A DNA stretch of 64,000 nt from an uncultured bacterium (GTDB taxonomy: Bacteria; Bacteroidota; Bacteroidia; Bacteroidales; Marinifilaceae), in contig CAJMSX010000002.1 in the NCBI GenBank assembly GCA_905216195.1, forward strand, positions 1-64,000, given 5' to 3'. The notes below the pieces were generated by a model. It worked only from the letters and a program-made list of their open reading frames with translations. It made no database searches and had not been told where the DNA came from. Below, one piece after another: positions 33,758-40,099 of this stretch; within the stretch, counting starts at the first letter, position 1, and each line of letters begins with the position of its first letter. Position numbers and translations under genes: made by a program.

Positions 33758-34807
33758 TTACAGTGTGTGAATAAAGATTTCGATGAGCATTCCGGGCAGT
33801 TCGTCCAGCCGGCTGTCTTTCGATTGCAGGATTTTACTCAAAGCCTCGAACGCAGCAGGTGTCTGTGCCGCGATACGGTTAAGATGCTTCCTGTCATCCG
33901 GAGAGAGCAATGCCATGCAGAATCCATCCAAAGAGGCATAGGGCTGGAGGAGCATCCAGATGTAGGTGTGCGCCTGAGCCGGTGTCTTGACCTGTTTGTA
34001 CCGAATGTCGTCGATGCAGGTCTGTACATTTTGGATCAGCCTGCGGTTGGTGCGCATCGCCAGGTAGATCATTGCTTCCTGATAGGTAATCTCCTTACGC
34101 TCGGCGGCGAGGAAGGCCTGCGAGCAGCACCGTTCCGTATCGCGTGTGATGTCCGCCGTATTTTCACCATCGAGATTGTGCAAATGAGTAAGGAACGCTC
34201 GAAAAACGGCATCCTCCTTCTCGATGAACGTCGTCAGGTCTTCATGGTTGTGTATGCCGATGCGGATGGTTTCGGCAAGCAACGCACGGTATGTATAAAG
34301 AATCTGCTGCTTGGTGCCCCGGCAGGCCGGACGGTTATCCAATGAGGCGAAGAATGGTCGGCACTCTTCGGCAGCATGATGCAGTTCCTTGTCTTCGGTA
34401 TAAGATGAGAGCTGTTCCTTGAGTATCAATACTTCTTGATAGGTACGCGACTTCGATAATGCCAGACGCGAGAACTCGGTGCGGATAGAATCGTGCAGTC
34501 GTTCGCACTTCATACGGGTGTCGGAATGGAACCGGTCGAGAGAATCCCGCCGTAAACGTGCGAAAACAGATTCCCTAACGGTTTGCCAGTGTTTGAGATG
34601 CTCTGTTAAATCTTCGACAGACAGGTTGTCTTGCTTTCGTATTTCGAACAGGTACTCCCGGTATGCTCCGGCAGGATCGTCCTTGGCTTCAGACAACGGT
34701 TTGCCATTTCCTCCTCCGCACGATGTGAGCACGAAGATGGCAATCGAAGCGGCAGCTATTTTGGTCGGGAGCAAGAATGAATTTAAGTATGATTTTCTAC
34801 TTTTCAT
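33758..34807 (-). CDS. lipoprotein of the mobilisation cluster
   Basis: A 349-residue lipoprotein: a signal peptide ending LTSC (lipobox Cys at residue 30) followed by GGGNGK, the Gly-rich start often seen in surface lipoproteins of Bacteroidales. The mature part is helical, with charged residues and five further Cys. It is the first gene of the minus-strand unit running to the relaxase region and shares the 237-base spacer with the divergent recombinase-like gene. Role unknown; perhaps part of the envelope-spanning complex or an entry-exclusion-type protein, by position only. Confidence 0.85.
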   Translation of the reverse strand: MKSRKSYLNSFLLPTKIAAASIAIFVLTSCGGGNGKPLSEAKDDPAGAYREYLFEIRKQDNLSVEDLTEHLKHWQTVRESVFARLRRDSLDRFHSDTRMKCERLHDSIRTEFSRLALSKSRTYQEVLILKEQLSSYTEDKELHHAAEECRPFFASLDNRPACRGTKQQILYTYRALLAETIRIGIHNHEDLTTFIEKEDAVFRAFLTHLHNLDGENTADITRDTERCCSQAFLAAERKEITYQEAMIYLAMRTNRRLIQNVQTCIDDIRYKQVKTPAQAHTYIWMLLQPYASLDGFCMALLSPDDRKHLNRIAAQTPAAFEALSKILQSKDSRLDELPGMLIEIFIHTL

Positions 34808-34896
34808 ATTTTATTTTTCATATTGATAGCCGCAAATCTATATATTATTTCCATGACTTCATCCACATGAAATCATATTTTGTGCATTTTTTAATG

Positions 34897-34914
34897 TCAT
34901 ACTTAATAGTATGA
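34897..34914. promoter_or_regulatory. palindrome between lipoprotein and recombinase-like genes
   Basis: TCATACT (34897-34903) and AGTATGA (34908-34914) are perfect inverted arms with a four-base spacer, a good operator size. It lies about 90 bases before the lipoprotein gene start. Confidence 0.55.
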
Positions 34915-34976
34915 TTATCAATGAAAACAAGTGAAAGAAAAAGAGGCTGAAACAGAGATGTGATTAAATTTTCGAT

Positions 34977-35014
34977 AGAATATGATTTCATATCGAATAA
35001 AACTCTTATATTTG
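34977..35014 (+). promoter_or_regulatory. promoter and operator of the recombinase-like gene
   Basis: TATATTTG (35007-35014) is an exact -7 element 30 bases before the ATG at 35045. Its -33 area is covered by the palindrome ATATGA-TT-TCATAT (34980-34993), and the decamer AGAATATGAT (34977-34986) is shared with the palindrome at 9541-9576. This suggests repression by one regulator at both places. Confidence 0.6.
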
Positions 35015-35044
35015 CACTTGTTATCATCAATAGTGTGTAATGAT

Positions 35045-35677
35045 ATGGCAAAAGTAGGTTACATATTCAAGGCAAATTCCTATGATGCATTCGACGCGGA
35101 TAAGGAATGGATGCAGCAATACGGCTGTGTACAAGTGATAGAGGAATCGGTTGAACACGAGACGCTCCGGCCATTATGGAAGCAGCTTATGGCAAATCTG
35201 GAAAGGGGCGACGAACTGGTGGTGTCCAAGTTCAGCAATGCCGTGCGCGGTTTGCGGGAGTTGGCAGCGTTTATCGAACTCTGCCGTATCAAAGTTGTAC
35301 GCATCATATCCATTCACGACAGGATTGATACCCGTGGCGGACTGTTTCCCGGTACGACAGTCGCCGAGGTATTGGAGATGTTCGGGGCACTTCCGGAAGA
35401 GGTGGCTGTACTACGCAAATCATCCGATCATATCATGCGCCTGCAACAGAACATCAAAGCTCCGCTGGCGACGAAGAAGGCCATGTCCAAAACCGAGCGG
35501 GAAAAAACCATCGTGGATATGTATAACAACGGGCATTCACTCGATGACATTTGGGCGGCCAGCGGCTTCAACAGCAAAAGTTCGGTATTTCGGATACTCA
35601 ACAAATACGGGGTGCAGCTCAATCGCGGCAGAACCAGCGGCCCGCGCGTCAAGCGAAAACAGGACGGGGAGGAATAA
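35045..35677 (+). CDS. serine-recombinase homologue lacking catalytic residues
   Basis: A 210-residue protein with the layout of a small resolvase/invertase: N-terminal domain (about 1-125: VGYIFKANSYD, ERGDELVVSKFSNAVRGLRE, SIHDRIDTRGG) and a C-terminal helix-turn-helix (about 160-200: MYNNGHSLDDIWAASGFNSK). Aligned with gamma-delta resolvase, the active-site Arg8 and Ser10 are Phe8 and Ala10, and Asp67/Arg68 are Ser64/Asn65. It is therefore unlikely to cut DNA and more likely a DNA-binding regulator or structural factor. The start at 35045 was chosen because an upstream in-frame start would overlap the promoter. Confidence 0.85.
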   Translation: MAKVGYIFKANSYDAFDADKEWMQQYGCVQVIEESVEHETLRPLWKQLMANLERGDELVVSKFSNAVRGLRELAAFIELCRIKVVRIISIHDRIDTRGGLFPGTTVAEVLEMFGALPEEVAVLRKSSDHIMRLQQNIKAPLATKKAMSKTEREKTIVDMYNNGHSLDDIWAASGFNSKSSVFRILNKYGVQLNRGRTSGPRVKRKQDGEE

Positions 35678-35725
35678 CAGGGAGTAATATAAAAATGAAG
35701 TGTAAACATTAAAATAGGAAAGAAC

Positions 35726-35830
35726 ATGGGAGATATTATAATCGTATTGCTGGTGTTCTGGGTTGTCGGCAAGCTCCTGAAAGGCGTGTTCGGAGGATTC
35801 AGCAAAAGCAGCTTCAAGGATGATAAGTAG
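35726..35830 (+). CDS. 34-residue membrane peptide downstream of the recombinase-like gene
   Basis: ATG at 35726 to TAG at 35830 encodes MGDIIIVLLVFWVVGKLLKG and a hydrophilic tail FGGFSKSSFKDDK. One hydrophobic helix (residues 3-18) followed by basic residues. AGGAA stands eight to nine bases before the ATG. It follows the recombinase-like gene by 48 bases and may be co-transcribed. No known family; a toxin-like or regulatory small membrane peptide is possible but unsupported. Confidence 0.5.
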   Translation: MGDIIIVLLVFWVVGKLLKGVFGGFSKSSFKDDK

Positions 35831-35870
35831 GCGGGTCAAAGGCATTGGTAAATGTGGATAGCCATGAAGG

Positions 35871-35922
35871 TATAAAAGGAAATGGAGTACGGCAAATGGC
35901 AGGCACCGGCTGGGTATAAAAG
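35871..35922 (+). repeat. two TATAAAAG motifs
   Basis: TATAAAAG at 35871-35878 and 35915-35922, with a TATAAAGG nearby, in the spacer between the 34-residue peptide gene and the hairpin at 35980. The same word is found in most of the other spacer modules, always on the plus strand. Confidence 0.5.
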
Positions 35923-35979
35923 AATAGATTCCAGTGAAAATATAAAGGGTGATTCCGGTATGCTTCGACCATTCGATTT

Positions 35980-36021
35980 CAAATACCGCAACGCATCCGT
36001 GAAAGATAGTTACGGTATTTG
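35980..36021. terminator. hairpin after the gene at 36036-36332
   Basis: CAAATACCG (35980-35988) pairs perfectly with CGGTATTTG (36013-36021) around a 24-base loop. It lies 15 bases past the minus-strand stop, and could also end plus-strand transcription from the recombinase-like gene. Confidence 0.6.
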
Positions 36022-36035
36022 CGTTTCCAAGGTCA

Positions 36036-36332
36036 TCACTCTTTCGTTACCCCCATTTCCTTACGGTATTCCATAATCTTCTCCATTGTCAGCCACATAG
36101 GTTTTTCATCTTCCTTGAAGCTATCATAAAGTTTTACCATAAACTTGATTTGCTCTGCTTCAGAGCCTGCCCACAGGCGTCGGGGATTTCTATTTCCATA
36201 GCCAAGATAATACTCGCAGTCTGCCTGTAAACGTCCCAGTAACATGTTTCTGAACTCTAAATCATGCTGGATTACTTCATCTACCGTCATTCCGCCATTC
36301 GGGTTTGTTTGATTTACCGTACTCATATTCAT
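36036..36332 (-). CDS. small accessory protein, unknown function
   Basis: A 98-residue protein from the ATG at 36332 (MNMSTVNQTNPNGGMTVDEV). Longer in-frame readings would cover the conserved leader repeat and are rejected. The middle (HDLEFRNMLLGRLQADCEYY) and end (WLTMEKIMEYRKEMG) are helical. No signal or known motif. Single-gene unit with its own leader. Confidence 0.7.
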   Translation of the reverse strand: MNMSTVNQTNPNGGMTVDEVIQHDLEFRNMLLGRLQADCEYYLGYGNRNPRRLWAGSEAEQIKFMVKLYDSFKEDEKPMWLTMEKIMEYRKEMGVTKE

Positions 36333-36348
36333 TTTCGTTTCAATTAAG

Positions 36349-36559
36349 TTTTTTGTTTTTCCCTCTGATACGTCCTGTATCGAAAGGCTGATTATTTTTC
36401 TGCCCCAAGGATTGGCGGTCAGTCCGGTCAAGGAGGGTGCGGGAAATACGCTCTTCGATGTGTCGGAGAGGAAGATTTTCCGCAGCAAGCGCAAGCGATC
36501 CTTGACAGGACGGGCAACCGGCAATCGAACTTTGCAGAGAAAATAACCGGGCTTGCGGA
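36349..36559. repeat. spacer module 7, near-identical to module 8
   Basis: These 211 bases match 37021-37231 with five substitutions and no gaps. Contents: TTTTTCCCTCTG, stem GATAC (36367-36371)/GTATC (36377-36381), and plus-strand GAACTTTG (36537-36544), one mismatch from the -7 consensus. The copies precede two unrelated minus-strand genes. TATAAAAG follows at 36590-36597. Confidence 0.88.
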
Positions 36560-36679
36560 GTAGGAACAGGAAGAAGAGCGATATGGGATTATAAAAGGAG
36601 TTACACTCTAAAAAAGGAATCGGCACAAAGAGCAGCCGACAAAAGCCGGCCCTCTATGTTCTCCATACCTTGTAACTGT

Positions 36680-36994
36680 TCAATCCGTTACATCATAAAA
36701 ATAGCTTAACTCGTCATCTTTCAGATTCTCGACTGCATACTGGTCGGCCTGTTCCCAAAGGGAATTATACAGGGTCGCAAATTCGGGTCTTGTTTTATGA
36801 TATTGCCATATCTTGTGATTGAGTACCAGTATTAATTCCGTAAGATACTTGTAGTCCTCTTTCCACTCCTCGAAAGCACGGTTGAAGGTGTCTTGAATAG
36901 CCGATAGGCCGAATTTGTCCGCTATCGAAAAATCATTCCAAAAGGTTGTCTGCAACTCGTAACCGTTCTCTGCCATAAATTCTCTAAATGTCAT
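36680..36994 (-). CDS. small acidic accessory protein, unknown function
   Basis: A 104-residue acidic, aromatic-rich helical protein (MTFREFMAENGYELQTTFWN). Many Tyr, Trp, Asp and Glu across its length give it a strongly negative surface, which would fit a DNA-mimic role such as antirestriction, but this is only a guess from composition. Its leader is module 8 and its 3' end abuts module 7. Confidence 0.7.
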   Translation of the reverse strand: MTFREFMAENGYELQTTFWNDFSIADKFGLSAIQDTFNRAFEEWKEDYKYLTELILVLNHKIWQYHKTRPEFATLYNSLWEQADQYAVENLKDDELSYFYDVTD

Positions 36995-37020
36995 ATCGCT
37001 TTAAATTTTAAGATGAATTG

Positions 37021-37231
37021 TTTTTTGTTTTTCCCTCTGATACATCCTGTATCGAAAGGCTGATTATTTTTCTGCCCCAAGGATTGACGGTCAGTCCGGT
37101 CAAGGAGGATGCGGGAAATACGCTCTTCGATGTGTCGGAGAGGAAGATTTTCCGCAGCAAGCGCAAGCAATCCTTGACAGGACAGGCAACCGGCAATCGA
37201 ACTTTGCAGAGAAAATAACCGGGCTTGCGGA
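37021..37231. repeat. spacer module 8, near-identical to module 7
   Basis: Partner of 36349-36559. Stem GATAC (37039-37043)/GTATC (37049-37053); plus-strand GAACTTTG at 37199-37206. TATAAAAG at 37286-37293 follows, then the terminator at 37328. A plus-strand RNA of about 140 bases could run from 37213 to 37350. Confidence 0.88.
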
Positions 37232-37327
37232 ATAGGAGTATAAGGAAAGTGGATGTATAGCCCATATAAGTGGTAGTAACCCGGCTATAAAAGTACGATA
37301 CGCAGCAGCTCGGCAATGATAAAAATA

Positions 37328-37349
37328 AAAGCGACCCGAAGGTCGCTTT
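37328..37349. terminator. terminator of the third SSB gene
   Basis: AAAGCGACC (37328-37336), loop CGAA, GGTCGCTTT (37341-37349): a textbook stem, followed by TATTTTTAT on the minus strand. Likely works in both directions. Confidence 0.9.
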
Positions 37350-37368
37350 GTTCGTGGTAAGGCAGGGA

Positions 37369-37749
37369 TTACTTCTTGCCTTTTTTCGTAGCCTTTGCCG
37401 ACTCTTCAGTATCTTCGTCCTTCTCGACAGTCAGGTAGAACTTGACGGCAACCATTACGATGCGGTTATGCTTCACGCCGTCCCTGTCGGCCCACTCTTC
37501 GGGTTTGAAGTAGCCCTCGACGGTGAGCATCGTGCCCTTGGTCAACTGGTCGAACGACCCGGCGTTCTCGTTTTTGCGCCATGCCTCGAAGTTGATGAAG
37601 GCGGAGACGCGGACGGATTCCTCGCCGTTCTTCTCCAGCCGGCTAACTGCCAGAGGGAAACGTGCGACACTTGCGTTGGTGAATTGGCGGATCTCAGCGT
37701 CTTTTCCTACGAATCCGGTTACTGTGAAATTGTTCTCGATCTTTTTCAT
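37369..37749 (-). CDS. ssb: single-strand DNA-binding protein (element copy 3)
   Basis: A 126-residue SSB-type OB-fold protein (NNFTVTGFVGKDAEIRQFTN, FINFEAWRKNEN, GTMLTVEGYFKPEEW). The tail is Lys-rich (AKATKKGKK) instead of ending in the acidic tip, so it probably does not bind the usual SSB partners. It has its own promoter on the minus strand: TTTG at 37826-37823 and TACTTTTTG at 37801-37793. It is the third SSB-like gene in the element. Confidence 0.9.
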   Translation of the reverse strand: MKKIENNFTVTGFVGKDAEIRQFTNASVARFPLAVSRLEKNGEESVRVSAFINFEAWRKNENAGSFDQLTKGTMLTVEGYFKPEEWADRDGVKHNRIVMVAVKFYLTVEKDEDTEESAKATKKGKK

Positions 37750-37792
37750 TGTGAATTGCTTTTGAAGTTAATAAATCAATTTTACGATGCCG

Positions 37793-37826
37793 CAAAAAGT
37801 AGGTGCAGTCAAAGGGATGCACCAAA
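37793..37826 (-). promoter_or_regulatory. promoter of the third SSB gene
   Basis: On the minus strand TTTG (37826-37823) lies 21 bases before TACTTTTTG (37801-37793), which has one extra base compared with TAnnTTTG. The start codon is about 45 bases downstream. Confidence 0.5.
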
Positions 37827-37942
37827 AGATAGCGCACCAATACGCTTTATTTTTGACCGCAGGACAAAACCGCGAGGCTCGATAAAGGAAGATTGGTGCA
37901 GCTACGCCATTGGTCAAGACCGGGTCGTTCCCGTCTGCACAC

Positions 37943-38440
37943 TATCTTTGCAACGGAAAATGATTGGCGACTTCGATTGAAGCGATTCCGAAAAAGAGCA
38001 GAGGCAAGCAGTTTCGGGTTCAGTAGTGCAAAAGAGGCATTCGCCCACCGGCACAGGGGTACGATACGTTTCGGCAGGAAGTCCGCGAATAACGGGGAGA
38101 CCGGAGCGGTGCATCGACTGCCTTGGTTCGAGGCTGCAATAAACGAAACACTGTCCGCCCAAGAGCACCTTGCCACATCTTGCCACAGAGGGCAACATCA
38201 GGAAGAGTAGACAGAAAAGGCGTGTGGCGTCCATCGAGGTGACCGTCATGTCCACACCTGGCAGAGGTATGAGGGAAAGAGGCAGAGGGGAAAAATGGCA
38301 GAAGCCTGCTTTATCCGTAAAGCGTCGGATCGCTTTGGGCGAATGGTTGTCTCTATAAAAGGATATGGCGCAGCCAAAAGAGAAAGATATAAAAGGAAAT
38401 CGGGGGGAAGGGCTGAAATAGGTGGTTCTATTTCAGCCTG
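37943..38440 (+). ncRNA. candidate longer plus-strand RNA (module 9)
   Basis: TATCTTTG (37943-37950) is an exact -7 element on the plus strand, without a clear -33 element. Downstream there is no convincing gene up to 38482, a 733-base spacer in all, but two TATAAAAG motifs (38354-38361, 38388-38395) and a perfect hairpin at 38412-38437. An RNA of up to about 480 bases is possible. Confidence 0.3.
38412..38437. terminator. hairpin after the gene at 38483-38740
   Basis: GCTGAAATAG (38412-38421) and CTATTTCAGC (38428-38437) are perfect 10-base arms around a six-base loop, 45 bases beyond the minus-strand stop. No T-run follows on either strand. Confidence 0.6.
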
Positions 38441-38482
38441 CCCGACACGTCGGCACGGGAAATATATGTATTGTTGGTGTAA

Positions 38483-38740
38483 TTAAAATTCTGCCATAAT
38501 TACCCGATGGTCGAAGATTTTATTCTTGTCGCTTGGGCGACGCTGGCACACCCATAGGTGGTGTGCTCCGTAGCCGTATGTGAAATACTCGTCAAGCTGT
38601 GCCTTTTCTTTCAGTCGTTCCATACTCGTTCGCAACTCCGCTTCGTCGCTTGAAAAGAGTATTGTGTTGATGATTCGGAAATAGAGGTTCGTAACCTCTT
38701 CGCAATAAGGACAAAAAATGTGTTCAATCGTAACTTTCAT
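38483..38740 (-). CDS. small accessory protein with CPYC motif, unknown
   Basis: An 85-residue protein (MKVTIEHIFCPYCEEVTNLY). CPYC at residues 10-13 and a lone Cys plus His residues near the end (AHHLWVCQRR) could form a small zinc-binding site. It is the last gene of the four-gene minus-strand unit 39586-38483. No known family. Confidence 0.7.
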   Translation of the reverse strand: MKVTIEHIFCPYCEEVTNLYFRIINTILFSSDEAELRTSMERLKEKAQLDEYFTYGYGAHHLWVCQRRPSDKNKIFDHRVIMAEF

Positions 38741-38752
38741 AATACTTGCTGT

Positions 38753-39082
38753 TTATTGTACTTCAACTATGTCTTCAATCCTGCCATATAGCGTCGAGCG
38801 CAAAGCAGTCTTGTCTATGGCATAATACTCACAGATTTGCCCGTACTGTTTGACAAAGTACCGTTTGAGAATATCCGAGAAATCAAAGTAGTAGCCCATC
38901 AAAGCGATGCCTCGCCTGAAATGGCAGCATTCCCTGACGTTTCGGGTTAGCCAATTCTTTTCTTCACGGTTCAATTTACCTCTGTTGTTCAAGAGTTCTC
39001 GTAACCTGTAAACCTTGCTGTCTTTCAGCTTATCTAATTCGGGTACGTCCCATTGGACGAATTTCATTGCTATCTGTTCCAT
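38753..39082 (-). CDS. small accessory protein, unknown
   Basis: A 109-residue basic helical protein (MEQIAMKFVQWDVPELDKLK) with a Cys pair (RECCHFRRG). A second Met at residue 6 is also a possible start. It lies 12 bases from both neighbours in the minus-strand unit. Not recognised. Confidence 0.7.
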   Translation of the reverse strand: MEQIAMKFVQWDVPELDKLKDSKVYRLRELLNNRGKLNREEKNWLTRNVRECCHFRRGIALMGYYFDFSDILKRYFVKQYGQICEYYAIDKTALRSTLYGRIEDIVEVQ

Positions 39083-39094
39083 TGCTTCAATATT

Positions 39095-39277
39095 TTAATC
39101 ATAAATAGTCACTTCATCACGGTATTCGACGATCTCTTTGCCGTTATCGAGGCGAACTACGATTTCGATTCCATAGTCACCGACGACTGTTCCTTCCGTG
39201 TAGCCATTGTATGGATTGAGTAGTGAACAAGGCGAGCCGATTATATCGCTCATTTCTTCATCTTCGTACATAGTCAA
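39095..39277 (-). CDS. small acidic protein, unknown
   Basis: A 60-residue acidic protein (MTMYEDEEMSDIIGSPCSLL). The second half (GTVVGDYGIEIVVRLDNGKE) resembles a short SH3-like beta barrel of the kind found in small binding proteins. Inside the four-gene unit, 12 bases from each neighbour. Confidence 0.65.
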   Translation of the reverse strand: MTMYEDEEMSDIIGSPCSLLNPYNGYTEGTVVGDYGIEIVVRLDNGKEIVEYRDEVTIYD

Positions 39278-39289
39278 TGCTTTTTACGG

Positions 39290-39586
39290 TTATAACTTGA
39301 TGTTCCATGTTCCCTGCGAGAATGTCCGAAAGCTCACGTACTCGTCTTCGAGTTCGTGTGTCAGTACACGAATGTAAATTACATTTTTAGCTTCCAGTGA
39401 TTCTACCAAATTGTCGATTAGTTCCTCCGGGTAAACCCAGCGAGAAGAAAATTGCGCCTCCAGAGTATCGTCCATACGCTCAATAAAGCAGTCGGCAAAG
39501 GTTTCGTCCAAGAAAGCCTCTATCTTGTCGAGGTCTTGTCCGTTCTCCGTGCTTGCGAAGAAAAGGTTTGTTGCATAATTAGCCAT
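39290..39586 (-). CDS. small acidic accessory protein, unknown
   Basis: A 98-residue acidic protein (MANYATNLFFASTENGQDLD) of mixed alpha/beta pattern: two helices rich in Asp/Glu (KIEAFLDETFADCF, LIDNLVESLEAKN) alternate with strands. First gene of the unit, after the module 10 leader. Its pattern suggests a ferredoxin-like fold, but no family is recognised. Confidence 0.7.
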   Translation of the reverse strand: MANYATNLFFASTENGQDLDKIEAFLDETFADCFIERMDDTLEAQFSSRWVYPEELIDNLVESLEAKNVIYIRVLTHELEDEYVSFRTFSQGTWNIKL

Positions 39587-39610
39587 AATCTTAAAATTTG
39601 AGTTTTTTTA

Positions 39611-39634
39611 TTTCCCTCTGGTAGCATCAACTAC
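39611..39634 (-). promoter_or_regulatory. leader hairpin, module 10
   Basis: TTTCCCTCTG (39611-39620) then GTAG (39621-39624) and CTAC (39631-39634), with CTTTCGGGCTT after it, as in other modules. About 25-50 bases before the start at 39586. Confidence 0.4.
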
Positions 39635-39786
39635 TTTCGGGCTTGATTGAATTATGTCGCCTCAAAAGGTGTTATGGCTCTTTATGCAGGGTTTCACAAC
39701 CAAATACTACCTCTGCAAAGCGGAGTGTGGAGATTTTGTCGTGAACCGTCAGGCTACGACCTTGCATACAAGAAAGACATAACGAA

Positions 39787-39945
39787 TACCTTTGCGACAC
39801 AATTCTTATCAGACAGACCGAAAGTCGATGTGCAAGGATATAGAATCACCCGTCATGGGAGATCCGACAAAAGAAGAGTATGACGTAAAAGGGAGTTGCA
39901 GCGAAAAGAGAAAATATGCAGGAGGCTTGTCTTCTCTTTTGGTTG
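39787..39945 (+). ncRNA. candidate small RNA 10 with its promoter
   Basis: TACCTTTG at 39787-39794 with TTG 22 bases upstream (in GACCTTGCAT). A plus-strand RNA of about 145 bases would end at the AAAAGAGAA/TTCTCTTTT hairpin (39904-39940). Another exact TACCTTTG stands at 40092-40099, followed by a similar CTTCTCTTTTGG, as if part of the unit were duplicated. Confidence 0.35.
39904..39940 (+). terminator. hairpin of module 10
   Basis: AAAAGAGAA (39904-39912) pairs perfectly with TTCTCTTTT (39932-39940), which is followed by GGTTGT. No minus-strand gene ends here, so it would serve a plus-strand transcript. Confidence 0.4.
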
Positions 39946-39988
39946 TACGCTTAGAATAGGACAATGCGCAAGAGGCTCGAAAAACCAG

Positions 39989-40066
39989 TTTAGTTTGGCA
40001 TATTAGCCTAATATATATGCTAAACTAAATTAAACTAAATATAGGCAGATATATTTGCCTGCCTAT
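39989..40066. repeat. AT-rich palindromes and tandem octamers near the element's right end
   Basis: TTTAGTTT (39989-39996) is inverted as AAACTAAA (40022-40029), with GCATAT/ATATGC nested inside; AAACTAAA is repeated in tandem at 40032-40039. ATAGGCA (40041-40047)/TGCCTAT (40060-40066) forms a second palindrome. Such clustering fits binding sites for a recombinase or replication/partition protein near the element boundary. Confidence 0.5.
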
Positions 40067-40099
40067 GTGCCGATGTATTTATAGAAATGACTACCTTTG

